Shown here: one piece after another, positions 1-8,577 of the stretch
Numbering within the stretch: position 1 is the stretch's first letter
How the letters are laid out: each line of letters opens with the position of its first letter
Source of the DNA: Pseudomaricurvus albidus
Lineage (GTDB): Bacteria; Pseudomonadota; Gammaproteobacteria; Pseudomonadales; Cellvibrionaceae
Assembly: GCF_018863235.1 (NCBI RefSeq)
Contig: NZ_JAHKRS010000008.1
Coordinates: forward strand, 62,001 to 126,000
Direction of reading: 5' to 3'
Length of the DNA: 64,000 nucleotides
The notes under the pieces: model-generated
Seen by the model: the letters and a program-made list of their open reading frames with translations, nothing else
The model's database searches: none
Told to the model about the DNA's origin: nothing
Program-made: the position numbers and the translations under genes

Positions 1-481
1 CCTGCTGATTCTCGATGAGCCAACCGCGGGGGTGGATATCGAGCTGCGCCGCTCAATGTGGGAGTTTCTCCAGGACATTAATGCCAAGGGGACCACCATT
101 ATTCTGACTACCCACTATCTGGAAGAGGCTGAAAGCCTTTGCCGTAACATTGCCATTATCGACAAGGGCAATATTGTAGAAAACACCAGTATCAAGGCGC
201 TGTTGAAAACGCTGAATAAAGAGGTATTTGTGCTGGATACGCGTGAAGCTCTGACTGCTGCGCCAGAGGTTGAAGGTTATCAGCTTAAACTGGTTGAAGA
301 GCACAGTCTGGAAATTGAAATCGAGAAAGGGGGGTCGCTGAATGAAGTGTTTGAATCCCTGACCCGAAGTGGAGTGCATGTAGTGAGCATGAGAAATAAG
401 GCGAATCGCCTGGAAGAACTGTTTGTCTCGTTAGTCAATGGCAGCGCTGACAAGACCGAGAAAGCGGAGGTGAAAGCATGA
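1..481 (+). CDS. yadG: ABC transporter ATP-binding protein, C-terminal part (YadG type)
   Basis: The gene enters from the left edge; reading starts in phase at base 2. The visible part opens with the Walker B region (LLILDEP) and D-loop, followed by the H-loop histidine in TTHYLEEAE, then about 100 residues of a C-terminal extension. This is the nucleotide-binding subunit of an ABC-2 type exporter and would power the membrane protein encoded next. Walker A and the signature motif lie outside the window. Its stop overlaps the start of the permease gene (ATGA), so the two are translationally coupled. Transported substrate is unknown. Confidence 0.9.
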   Translation, partial: LLILDEPTAGVDIELRRSMWEFLQDINAKGTTIILTTHYLEEAESLCRNIAIIDKGNIVENTSIKALLKTLNKEVFVLDTREALTAAPEVEGYQLKLVEEHSLEIEIEKGGSLNEVFESLTRSGVHVVSMRNKANRLEELFVSLVNGSADKTEKAEVKA

Positions 482-1251
482 GTCCGCAGGAGCAATGGAT
501 CGCCTTGACCACTATCATCCGCAAAGAGATTCACCGATTTATGCGTATTTGGGTACAAACTCTGGTGCCCCCGGTGATTACCATGGCCCTGTACTTTGTC
601 ATTTTCGGAACCCTGATCGGTTCCCGTATTGGTGAAATGGGTGGCTTTAACTATATGTCGTTTGTGGTTCCCGGTCTCATTATGATGTCCGTCATCACCA
701 ACTCCTACTCCAATGTGGTGTCGTCTTTTTACAGTGCCAAGTTTCAGCACAATATAGAAGAATTGCTAGTATCGCCGACGCCTAATTATATTATTTTGCT
801 GGGCTTTATCTGTGGCGGTGTGGCGCGAGGGCTGATGGTCGGCCTGATTGTGACAGTCGTATCGCTGTTGTTTACCAAGCTACATATTCAGCATTTGGGC
901 ATTACAGTGGCCATTGTTCTGATGACTTCAATTCTGTTCTCGCTGATGGGGTTTGTGAACGCAGTTTACGCCAACTCATTCGATGACATTTCAATTATCC
1001 CGACCTTTGTGCTGACGCCGCTGACCTATCTTGGGGGTGTTTTCTATTCCATCAGCTTGTTGCCGGAGTTTTGGCAGGGGGTTTCGCAATTGAACCCTGT
1101 GCTCTACATGGTGAATGCTTTCCGCTATGGGGTGTTGGGAGTTTCAGACATTAATATCAGCTTCGCCTTTGCTGGTGTGGCAGTGTTTATTGTGGCATTG
1201 ACGGTTTACTGCCTGCATCTTCTGAAAACCGGAAAGCGGCTCAGAGCCTGA
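478..1251 (+). CDS. yadH: ABC-2 type transporter permease (YadH type)
   Basis: A 257-residue integral membrane protein with about six hydrophobic segments, matching the ABC-2 permease family. It contains the conserved late loop LTPLTYLGGVFYSISLLP seen in YadH/NodJ/DrrB-type permeases. It pairs with the upstream ATPase, with which it overlaps by four bases. Family members export drugs, polysaccharides or lipids; nothing in the sequence fixes the substrate. A similar pair lies near queF in Pseudomonas (recollection, not checked), so this looks like an ancestral arrangement. Confidence 0.88.
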   Translation: MSPQEQWIALTTIIRKEIHRFMRIWVQTLVPPVITMALYFVIFGTLIGSRIGEMGGFNYMSFVVPGLIMMSVITNSYSNVVSSFYSAKFQHNIEELLVSPTPNYIILLGFICGGVARGLMVGLIVTVVSLLFTKLHIQHLGITVAIVLMTSILFSLMGFVNAVYANSFDDISIIPTFVLTPLTYLGGVFYSISLLPEFWQGVSQLNPVLYMVNAFRYGVLGVSDINISFAFAGVAVFIVALTVYCLHLLKTGKRLRA

Positions 1252-1381
1252 TTGCAAAAGGGTAGAGTGATTGTTGATGTCAGTTGTGCACAATGGCAGC
1301 GAATTGAACCATTATCATCAACTAAACCGTATACAATTGAGTCGTACAAAATTGGCGAATAAGCGTCATAGGTATTGAATT

Positions 1382-2218
1382 ATGGCTGGTAAAGATCCCC
1401 ATCAGGGAACCCTGCTGGGTAAGAACACAGAATATGTTTCCGTTTACAGTCCTTCCTTGCTGTGTCCGATTCCCCGGCAGCAATCGCGTCGCGAGTTGGG
1501 TATTAACCCGGGGGCTTTGCCGTTTCGCGGGGTCGATATCTGGACGGCCTACGAAATTTCCTGGCTGAATAATGATGGCAAGCCCGTAGTGGCCATTGCC
1601 GAGTTTGAAGTGCCGGCCAACAGCCCGGCGATCATCGAGTCCAAATCGTTTAAGTTGTACCTCAATTCGTTCAATCAGACGGCATTCTCAGACGTACAAA
1701 GCGTTTCACAGACTCTGGAATCGGATCTGTCCAGTGCGGCGGGGGCAACGGTTATGGTGCGTTTGAAGCCTTTAGAGAGCGTGGCTCTTGAAGGTGTGGG
1801 GCACTTTACAGGGGAGTGTATTGACGATGAGCCGGTCAAAATCGACTGTTATTCACCCAGTCCGGACCTGCTGGCACTGCATAAACCCGAGAAAATAGTC
1901 AGTGAGTCTCTGTACAGTAATCTTCTCAAGAGTAATTGTCCGGTGACCGGTCAGCCGGATTGGGCCAGTGTGTTTGTGCAGTATCGTGGCGCCCAGATTG
2001 ATCGGGCGTCGCTGTTGAAATACATCATTTCCTTCCGTGAGCATCAGGACTTTCATGAGCACTGTGTAGAGCGCATGTTTTTGGAGATTCAGGAGCGCTG
2101 TCAACCGGAAGCGTTGACGGTGTACGCTCGATATACACGTCGCGGTGGATTGGATATCAACCCCTACCGCACCAATGGCTCTGAAGGCCCAATGGATGTG
2201 AGACTGGTCAGGCAGTGA
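1382..2218 (+). CDS. queF: NADPH-dependent 7-cyano-7-deazaguanine (preQ0) reductase
   Basis: 278 residues, the length of the long bimodular QueF type of gammaproteobacteria. It reduces the nitrile of preQ0 to preQ1 in queuosine tRNA-modification synthesis, in the cytoplasm. The catalytic cysteine is in SNCPVTGQPDWASV (about residue 190). The substrate-binding segment FHEHCVERMFLEI and the final GGLDINPYR motif are present. The ATG at 1382 gives the expected N-terminus. The 130-base gap upstream probably holds its own promoter. No preQ1 riboswitch was recognised. Confidence 0.97.
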   Translation: MAGKDPHQGTLLGKNTEYVSVYSPSLLCPIPRQQSRRELGINPGALPFRGVDIWTAYEISWLNNDGKPVVAIAEFEVPANSPAIIESKSFKLYLNSFNQTAFSDVQSVSQTLESDLSSAAGATVMVRLKPLESVALEGVGHFTGECIDDEPVKIDCYSPSPDLLALHKPEKIVSESLYSNLLKSNCPVTGQPDWASVFVQYRGAQIDRASLLKYIISFREHQDFHEHCVERMFLEIQERCQPEALTVYARYTRRGGLDINPYRTNGSEGPMDVRLVRQ

Positions 2219-2283
2219 TGCCTGCCGGCAGGGATGTTTTAGCGGGGATGCGGGCGGGGGGCCGTTAGGTTCCCCGGTCAACG

Positions 2284-3654
2284 TTAAATAACCTTGTCTC
2301 GCAGTGCGTCGGCTGCAGCTTCCAGTGCCTTGATGGCGCGTTCGCGGTCATAGTTGCGCACCTTGTCCATGTCCAGGTGCATGGAGAAGCCGTCCAGGCT
2401 GTGTTCGAAGTAGTTCTGGTTCTTGCCGAGATCCTTGCGCAATCCCACTACGCTGTAGACCTTGATGGGGTGGCTGAACCCCTTGACTCCAATCTCGCCT
2501 TTGTCGCGACACATGATGGTTTCGCGGCACAGAGACCAGGTTTCATGAGTGACCAGAATCTCATCCGGTGAAGCCGCTGACTCCAGGCGGCTTGCCAGGT
2601 TAACGTGGGTACCCAGGACGGTATAGTCCAGGTGGTGTGATGTGCCAAAAGTACCGACAGTACAGTAGCCGGTGTTGATGCCCATACGGATCTGCATTGG
2701 GCGTTTAATGCCCTGATCCTGCCACTGTTTCTGCAGAACTTTCATTTTCTTGCGCATGGCCAGTGCCATAGACACACACTGCACAGTGTCGTTCTTGATC
2801 CCTTTGCTCTGATTGTCGCCAAAGATGACCATGATGCCGTCACCCATGAATTTATCGATGGTGCCGCCGAACTGGCTGACAATCATCGACATTTCCTTGA
2901 GGTAGGTGTTGAGGATATCGGTCAGTGCCTCAGCTTCCAGTTCTTCCGACAGTTGACTGAAGTCCTTGATGTCGGAGAAGAAGATTGTCAGACGCTTGCG
3001 CTCGGTTTGCAGTGTGCTGTCACGGCCTTCATTGATGGCGGACCATACCGGCGGACTGATATAGCGGGACAGCTTGTAAGCCCGGATTTTGAAGGTGTTC
3101 TTCTCGCGATTGAGCAGGTCTGTTTGCTTACGCAGGTTGGCGATCTGGCTGTAGGTATAAAAAGCCGAGGCGCAGAAGTAGGTGAGGATGCCAATCAGGC
3201 TCGCCAGGCTGATATTCAGTTGCGTGGATAAGATCCATTGGGGTTTGTAAACCAGCAGTCCCAGAGCGATACCGGCGGTCATGGCCAGATTGTCGTGTGC
3301 CCACTTCTTGCCGCCGCCGTTCAGCAGGGCATTGAATTGCACCATGGTGACAAACAGCAGCGTGGGAAGAAGGGTGAAGCTGGACAGTGCCAGGATGAAA
3401 CCCAGCAACATGGAATCTGCACAGCCCAGCCAGCGCACCACTTCTGGCAGTTTCTCAGCCCCGACCCGGCGGCAAATGCGATAAGCAATGTAGATGTAAA
3501 TCAGGCTGAAGAAAATCGTACCAGCCTTGAAGAAATCGATGTCGCTGAGGTTGAGCTGAGATGCCAGGGTGCCAGATGCCGCAAAGCATATTAATGCTCT
3601 GAAATAGTACTGTGACTTTACAGAGTCCATCTGGGCGTTAGGGTCATCTGTCAT
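2284..3654 (-). CDS. cyaB: Membrane-anchored class III adenylate cyclase (MASE2 type, CyaB-like)
   Basis: 456 residues. The N-terminal ~170 residues form about six membrane segments and resemble the MASE2 sensor domain of Pseudomonas CyaB. A short linker leads to a class III cyclase domain from about residue 218. The two metal-binding aspartates are D228 (FFSDIKDFS) and D272 (KFMGDG). K268 and the DYT near residue 360 fit ATP rather than GTP specificity. It should make cAMP at the inner membrane. It reads leftward and converges on queF. The product could feed a Crp/Vfr-type regulator; the link to the Crp-like protein at 45941 is only speculation. Confidence 0.87.
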   Translation of the reverse strand: MTDDPNAQMDSVKSQYYFRALICFAASGTLASQLNLSDIDFFKAGTIFFSLIYIYIAYRICRRVGAEKLPEVVRWLGCADSMLLGFILALSSFTLLPTLLFVTMVQFNALLNGGGKKWAHDNLAMTAGIALGLLVYKPQWILSTQLNISLASLIGILTYFCASAFYTYSQIANLRKQTDLLNREKNTFKIRAYKLSRYISPPVWSAINEGRDSTLQTERKRLTIFFSDIKDFSQLSEELEAEALTDILNTYLKEMSMIVSQFGGTIDKFMGDGIMVIFGDNQSKGIKNDTVQCVSMALAMRKKMKVLQKQWQDQGIKRPMQIRMGINTGYCTVGTFGTSHHLDYTVLGTHVNLASRLESAASPDEILVTHETWSLCRETIMCRDKGEIGVKGFSHPIKVYSVVGLRKDLGKNQNYFEHSLDGFSMHLDMDKVRNYDRERAIKALEAAADALRDKVI

Positions 3655-4096
3655 TGTCTTGACTTGCCTGCCTGCGGGCTGGCGTCTGCTCCTACCAAAA
3701 AGGGCTGGTTAAGGTATTCTGACCGCTGAAAATGAGTGGTCGTACTCTTTTTTCTGAATCTGTTTGCAATATCCTTTGCGGAGGCGCTCAGTCTCCCTGA
3801 TTTAAAGAGGTCGAGCGAAAAGCAGTTGTCTGTGCAGCGATGACTTGTCCAATACGCTTAGTGGCTCAGGTTTCTACACTGCGCGTGGAGTACCCCTGCG
3901 CTTTGCGAAAGTGGGCCAAAGGCACCTGTTTCCTTTAGTTACTGGGCGATATTAGGGTTTTTAGCCCACTTTGTCTAACTCTGCGTCCCCATGAAAAAGG
4001 CAGAAAGGTAACTTTTGGCACTCATTACATCTTTTTGAGTTGATTGTTTGGTTTCCGGCTTCATTTGAGGCTAGATTTCACCCTTCAGAAGCTTTT
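3655..4096. other. Intergenic region with repeat-like character
   Basis: A 442-base stretch without a credible gene. Minus-strand reading gives stop-interrupted fragments reminiscent of dispersed intergenic repeats or mis-called small ORFs in gammaproteobacteria; this is from memory and unverified. No transposase and no clear terminal inverted repeats were seen. It should also hold the promoter of the cyclase gene, which I could not place. Confidence 0.3.
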
Positions 4097-5149
4097 TCAA
4101 GCTTTCAGTCTCATGCTCAGGTATTTACTTTCGAGCTCAGTATATTGCTGTTGTAATCCCTCATAGTCGCTCCTTAGTTGATCCAGCTCCTTATGGCTGG
4201 CACCCTCGCTTTGCCCTTCCAGAGTGGCTTGCATTTGCAGCACCAGTTGCTCGCTTTCCTGTTTCAATCTTTGAATCGCCAGACTTTTCTGTTCGTGTTC
4301 TTCTTCCAATTTGGCCAGTTTGCGGCGCAGATCGCGATTTTCTTCCTTGTCGTGACGGAGTTGATGATCACGGCTGGTCACGTGGGATTTGAGTCTGGTT
4401 ATCTGCTCGTGGGCGTCGCTGAGCTCTCTTTCCATCAGTTTGACGCAGGTCTCCGATTCATTCAGGTAGCGAAGCTGTTGATCCAGTTGTGTTTTCAGGT
4501 CATCAATCAGGGCTTCTTTATCGGCGCTGGAATAGGCAACCGCCAGACGTTGTTGTAACTCGCTGATCAGATTGTGCTGGTTGCTGGCAATGGATTTGAG
4601 GCGCTCGAGCTCCGCGGAGGGTTCTATTGGCGTTTCCACGGTTGCTGCAGGTTGTTCGGACTGATCCTGCTGGCGGAAGGCGTGGCTGAAGTCTTCATAG
4701 GCCGCCTGATAACCTTGCAGCAGGGTGTCGAATTCGTCTTTGTGGTCTGTATCGGATGCCAGATGACTGATTTGGGAATGGTATTCCTGAGCCTGATTTT
4801 GAGCGTTCTGCCACTTTTCTTCCAGCTCTAAGAACAGGGTCTTAAACTGTTTCAGGTTCTCCACGCGCCGCTGGCTGTCTGACAGGGCTTTTTGCAAAGC
4901 CTCGATGTCCATCTCTTCTGCTGGAGTCTCTTCTGTGTCGTCGGTGGCTGTGGGAGGTTGTTCGGGCCCCGGGTCATTACTCGCCTGTCGAGACACTTTG
5001 AGGTCGAAAGCCACACGTTTCAGTCGGGACTGGAGGCGCAGGACGAGCTGTTTAAGGCTGCGCGTGTGCATCAGGAGATAGAGGCAAATCAGGATCAATA
5101 GTCCGATCAGCTCTATGACGCCAAAAATAACCCAGTGAGAGACCTGCAT
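4097..5149 (-). CDS. Membrane-anchored coiled-coil protein, function unknown
   Basis: 350 residues. Residues 5-27 are a single membrane anchor (VIFGVIELIGLLILICLYLL). The rest is polar and rich in Glu, Gln, Lys and Leu with heptad-like spacing, i.e. long coiled-coil segments broken near residue 60 and 165 by Pro/Ala/Thr-rich acidic linkers. The topology suggests a cytoplasmic rod tethered to the inner membrane, comparable in build to RmuC- or ZipA-like proteins, but no family motif was recognised. It lies between the cyclase and the YpfJ protease with spacers on both sides, so it is probably a single-gene unit. Confidence 0.75.
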   Translation of the reverse strand: MQVSHWVIFGVIELIGLLILICLYLLMHTRSLKQLVLRLQSRLKRVAFDLKVSRQASNDPGPEQPPTATDDTEETPAEEMDIEALQKALSDSQRRVENLKQFKTLFLELEEKWQNAQNQAQEYHSQISHLASDTDHKDEFDTLLQGYQAAYEDFSHAFRQQDQSEQPAATVETPIEPSAELERLKSIASNQHNLISELQQRLAVAYSSADKEALIDDLKTQLDQQLRYLNESETCVKLMERELSDAHEQITRLKSHVTSRDHQLRHDKEENRDLRRKLAKLEEEHEQKSLAIQRLKQESEQLVLQMQATLEGQSEGASHKELDQLRSDYEGLQQQYTELESKYLSMRLKA

Positions 5150-5298
5150 TTACCTTGTTCCTCCCAGAACAATCGCTTGAACAAACGCTATCGGCAGGTT
5201 TTTCATTGTCAATAGTGTTTATTTTTTAGGCGCCACCAAGCCTCTATAGTTTTACTGAATAGATTCTCTAAATAATTACTGCTTTGATTATAAATGGG

Positions 5299-6210
5299 TC
5301 ACAGTTGTCGGACTGAAAACGTATTGCAAGATTGGGTATCGCCGGAATCAAACCCCCTGCGAAACCAGCGAACACGCTGTTCAGAAGATCCGTGAGTGAA
5401 GCTGTCGGGCACCACCTGCCCGCCGGCCTGTTTCTGCAGTCGGTCGTCACCGATGGCAGTAGCGGCAATCAGCGCCTCTTCCAGATCACCGGGATCCAGT
5501 AACTGTTGACGCTGCGCGGTGTGTCCCCAGACACCGGCAAAGCAATCGGCCTGAAGTTCCTGTCGAACGGAAAGGGCATTGACTGCTTTCTGGTTCTTTC
5601 CCTGACCTGCCTGCCTCACCTTGTCGCTGATGCCCAGCAGGGTCTGTACATGATGACCTACTTCATGAGCGATCACGTAAGCCTGGGCAAAGTCTCCGGG
5701 TGCTCTGTAGCGGTTTTTGAGATCCTGAAAAAAGGATAGATCCAGATACACTTGTTGGTCTGCAGGGCAATAAAAAGGCCCCACTGCAGCGCTGGCGCGA
5801 CCACAGGCGGAGTTGACACTGCCTGAGAACAGGATCAGTGAGGGTTCCTGGTATTGCTTTCCTTGAGCTCTAAAGATGGCATTCCAGGTGTCTTCAGTAT
5901 CCGCAAGCACTACGGCGACAAATTGACTGAGTTGCTGTTCTTCAGGCGTGGGTTCCCTGGAGCTTTGAGTGATGGCGGGGCTGCCTCCTCCGAGCAGCAA
6001 TGGCAGCAGATCTATGCCGAGGAAACGGCTGCCAATAATAACCACCACACCCACAATCAATATCATCCGGCCCGTCTTACTGCCCAGCATGCGAGGGATG
6101 AAGCGAAACAGCATGGCGACTCCTGCGCCGCTCCCGGCGGCCGAGTAGCCGCTGGATTCTCCGCGTCGATCTTCTACATTGCTGCTTTGTCGTCTGCCTT
6201 TCCAGCGCAT
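5299..6210 (-). CDS. ypfJ: Neutral zinc metallopeptidase family protein (YpfJ)
   Basis: About 303 residues, close to E. coli YpfJ along its whole length. It begins MRWKGRRQSSNVEDRRG; I chose this internal ATG two codons after the longest possible start because it matches the family N-terminus. One membrane segment (about residues 48-68) follows. The zinc-binding motif is HEVGHH (about 182-187), with ELQADCFAGVWGH downstream supplying the third ligand region, and the C-terminus ends in the family block RRGFDSGDTQSCNTF. Biological role of the family is not known. Confidence 0.93.
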   Translation of the reverse strand: MRWKGRRQSSNVEDRRGESSGYSAAGSGAGVAMLFRFIPRMLGSKTGRMILIVGVVVIIGSRFLGIDLLPLLLGGGSPAITQSSREPTPEEQQLSQFVAVVLADTEDTWNAIFRAQGKQYQEPSLILFSGSVNSACGRASAAVGPFYCPADQQVYLDLSFFQDLKNRYRAPGDFAQAYVIAHEVGHHVQTLLGISDKVRQAGQGKNQKAVNALSVRQELQADCFAGVWGHTAQRQQLLDPGDLEEALIAATAIGDDRLQKQAGGQVVPDSFTHGSSEQRVRWFRRGFDSGDTQSCNTFSVRQL

Positions 6211-6391
6211 AGTCATTACTCATTGAGTGGGCCTGTTTAGAAGCTGTTTCAACTATAGGCCAGTTTTGTTGGAAAGGGGGTTGGTGGTCAGAGGCTATGC
6301 TAGTGGTTAAAATGGCTGCCCATCTGCACTGAGGTTGGTTTCACCAGCCGTGATAGCTCCCGTGCAGTTACTGATATTAGGGTCCTTTAAC

Positions 6392-6955
6392 ATGCAAGCC
6401 ACTGAATTATTGTTAAACCGCGTCTCCTGCGGCAAGTTGACTGCCCCGGCTCCGACTGCGGAGCAGCGTGATCTGATGTACCGCGCTGCGCTGCGCGCTG
6501 CGGATCATGGAAATTTGCAGCCCTGGCGTTTTTTGGAAATCGAAGGTGAGGGGCTGGAGCGTTTGGGGGATCTGTATGTGAAGGCTGCGCTGAAGGATGA
6601 TCCGGAGTTGGGCGAAGTGCAGCGCGAGCGTTTCCGGAAGATGCCACTGAGGGCTCCGCTGATCGTTGTAGCGATTGCCAGAAATATCGAACACCCCAAA
6701 GTGCCGCACGTAGAACAGGTGCTGGCAACGGGTGCTGCCGGCCAAAATTTGATCAATGGGGCCTTTGCTGTTGGCGTTGGAGCCTATTGGCGCAGTGGTG
6801 CCATGGCTGAACACCCGGTTGTTATGCAGGGACTGGGGCTGGAAAAAGGAGAGCTGATTGCAGGTTTTATCTACCTTGGAACTCCCTCCATTGCCTTGAA
6901 GACACCACCGAATCCTGATCCGGAAGATTTTTTTCACCCCTGGCCTGCGAATTGA
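6392..6955 (+). CDS. ydjA: Nitroreductase family protein (YdjA-like)
   Basis: 187 residues from the ATG at 6392, the usual size for this small nitroreductase subfamily. MQATELLLNRVS matches the YdjA N-terminus, so the upstream TTG (6335) is rejected. FMN-binding positions are visible: arginine and serine/cysteine in NRVSCGKL, ADHGNLQPWRF, and the C-terminal FIYLGTP. Members are FMN-dependent NAD(P)H oxidoreductases acting as dimers in the cytoplasm; physiological substrate is unknown. It is followed directly by a tRNA gene. Confidence 0.93.
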   Translation: MQATELLLNRVSCGKLTAPAPTAEQRDLMYRAALRAADHGNLQPWRFLEIEGEGLERLGDLYVKAALKDDPELGEVQRERFRKMPLRAPLIVVAIARNIEHPKVPHVEQVLATGAAGQNLINGAFAVGVGAYWRSGAMAEHPVVMQGLGLEKGELIAGFIYLGTPSIALKTPPNPDPEDFFHPWPAN

Positions 6956-7036
6956 GATTGCCTTTCAGAAATCATTTGTGTATTGTACCGCCCTCGCTGA
7001 AGCAGGGTTGGTATTAAACTGCAGATTTCAGCAACT

Positions 7037-7124
7037 GGAGAGGTGTCCGAGTGGTCGAAGGAGCACGCCTGGAAAGTGTGTATACGGCAACGTATCGAGG
7101 GTTCGAATCCCTCCCTCTCCGCCA
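7037..7124 (+). tRNA. tRNA-Ser, anticodon GGA
   Basis: The acceptor strand GGAGAGG pairs with CCTCTCC at 7114-7120, followed by G and an encoded CCA. The anticodon loop CTGGAAAG gives anticodon GGA, reading UCC and UCU serine codons. A long variable arm follows, as expected for tRNA-Ser, and the T-loop is GGTTCGAATCC. Total length 88 bases. Confidence 0.96.
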
Positions 7125-7136
7125 CTTAATAAAAAA

Positions 7137-7166
7137 GGGCCTACCCGCAAGGGTAGGCCCTTTTTT
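7137..7166 (+). terminator. Rho-independent terminator after tRNA-Ser
   Basis: A perfect 10-bp stem (GGGCCTACCC with GGGTAGGCCC) closes a GCAA loop and is followed by six T. A run of A on the left side means it could also act in the opposite direction. Confidence 0.95.
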
Positions 7167-7374
7167 ATTAACCGCGTAGCGGGAAAGATTTAACAAATTC
7201 CCCGGTTCGACCGATTGCATCGCAATCGGGACTTCGCGCAGCGAACCCGCCATCCAAGTCTATTGATGGTCCATTGCTTCTAATGGATTAAGAAAAGCTC
7301 TGTTCACACGGGTAGATCATTTTATTAATCCTGCCCTGCCTAAACAGTTTTACCGCGATGCCTGATATTACGTC

Positions 7375-8373
7375 TTATTGGAGGTTTTTTCTCCACTGCC
7401 TGGGTGATATGCCAAATTCCTCTTTAAATGCTCTGGAAAACGCACTGAGTTCCGAGTAACCCAGCAGGCTGGCAAGTTTCGAGATTGGCATGTTTGAGTT
7501 GCTGAGTATTTGCTGAGCTTTACCCCAGCGCACCTGATCCAGAATCACACTGAAACTGGTACCGCGTGAGTTTAATTTTTTTTGCAGAGTCCGTTTGTGC
7601 ATGGCCAGTAGTTGGCTGATTTCCTCGATGTTGCAGTCCGATGAGGTTAGGGTTTGTTCGATCAGATGCCTGGTTTGTTCTTCAATGTCATCGTTGAGTT
7701 CCCTTTTCATTGACTGTATGTAGTATTCGAGATGTTTTTGAATGTCCCGATCCTGTGAATGAAGCTTAGTACTCAGGTGACTCTGGTCAAAGCTGACACC
7801 ATTAAAATCCTGATTGAACAGGACCTCGGTTTTGAAATAGTGATTATAGATTTGTGCATTGGTCGGAGCTGAGTGGGTCAAGTAAACCCGTTTTAATTTG
7901 ATTGATCCCTCGCTTATGGATTGCAGAAAACGAGCGACATCACCCAGAGCCATATCATCCATTTGTGCCATGCGGTTAATGCGATAATCCTTGATATGGC
8001 GTATGAGTATTACGTCCGAGCCCTGGTTTTTTAGCTCCCAATGTTCCATCTGGTTGTGCAGGTCAATATTGCGAATGGCTTGATTAATGGCTGTCGCCAC
8101 ATCCGGGCTATGACGGCAGAGAATGCCAAATAATCCCAGAACATGGCCGGAGCGCCTGAAGGCCATTAGCAGTCCGATTTGAGTATTGCCTGTGTGATGG
8201 GCGGAGTTTTCGAGCAGCTGATTGGCTGTTTGAAAGGGGATCCGTGTGTCAGGGTTGTCAAAAATCTTGCGCTTGAGACCGGCTTGCCTCAACAGAAATC
8301 CGCTATCCGCACCAAGTTCTTCCATGAGTTCCAAGTACCCTTCCAGGGATCCGGTTCTTAACAAATAGGCCAT
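7375..8373 (-). CDS. AraC family transcriptional regulator (OruR/ArgR-like)
   Basis: 332 residues. The N-terminal ~200 residues fit the arabinose-binding-like domain of the OruR group. The C-terminal ~100 residues carry the two helix-turn-helix units, with the recognisable ISKLASLLGYSELSAFSRAFKEEFGISPRQWR signature (quoted only in part for certainty: LGYSELSAFSRAFKEEFG). It is divergent from the TonB receptor gene, with 204 bases between them containing a direct repeat spaced 21 bp. It probably activates the receptor operon in response to the transported compound. A paralogue lies at 13401. Confidence 0.93.
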   Translation of the reverse strand: MAYLLRTGSLEGYLELMEELGADSGFLLRQAGLKRKIFDNPDTRIPFQTANQLLENSAHHTGNTQIGLLMAFRRSGHVLGLFGILCRHSPDVATAINQAIRNIDLHNQMEHWELKNQGSDVILIRHIKDYRINRMAQMDDMALGDVARFLQSISEGSIKLKRVYLTHSAPTNAQIYNHYFKTEVLFNQDFNGVSFDQSHLSTKLHSQDRDIQKHLEYYIQSMKRELNDDIEEQTRHLIEQTLTSSDCNIEEISQLLAMHKRTLQKKLNSRGTSFSVILDQVRWGKAQQILSNSNMPISKLASLLGYSELSAFSRAFKEEFGISPRQWRKNLQ

Positions 8374-8430
8374 TTAGGCTTCCTAAATCGAATGAAATGA
8401 GAGTGGTGCTGCTTGGCAAGGGCACCCATA

Positions 8431-8461
8431 GTCAAGTTTTGGCCACCTATTGTCAAGTTTT
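8431..8461. promoter_or_regulatory. Two GTCAAGTTTT direct repeats, 21 bp apart
   Basis: GTCAAGTTTT occurs at 8431-8440 and again at 8452-8461, exactly 21 bp apart (two helical turns). It lies in the divergent gap between the AraC-type regulator and the TonB receptor. Same-face direct repeats are typical of AraC-family operators. A related ACAAGTTTT occurs at 14565, upstream of the amidohydrolase. Seen directly; the operator function is inferred. Confidence 0.6.
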
Positions 8462-8577
8462 CCGGTAGGGCTCCAGATTACTATAGGGCCACCTCATATC
8501 TTGAGGAAATGATAAAAATACGAAATCGTTCAAGCCTTTGAACGTTCAAGACATAATAATAAACAGTGAGAGTCGCG

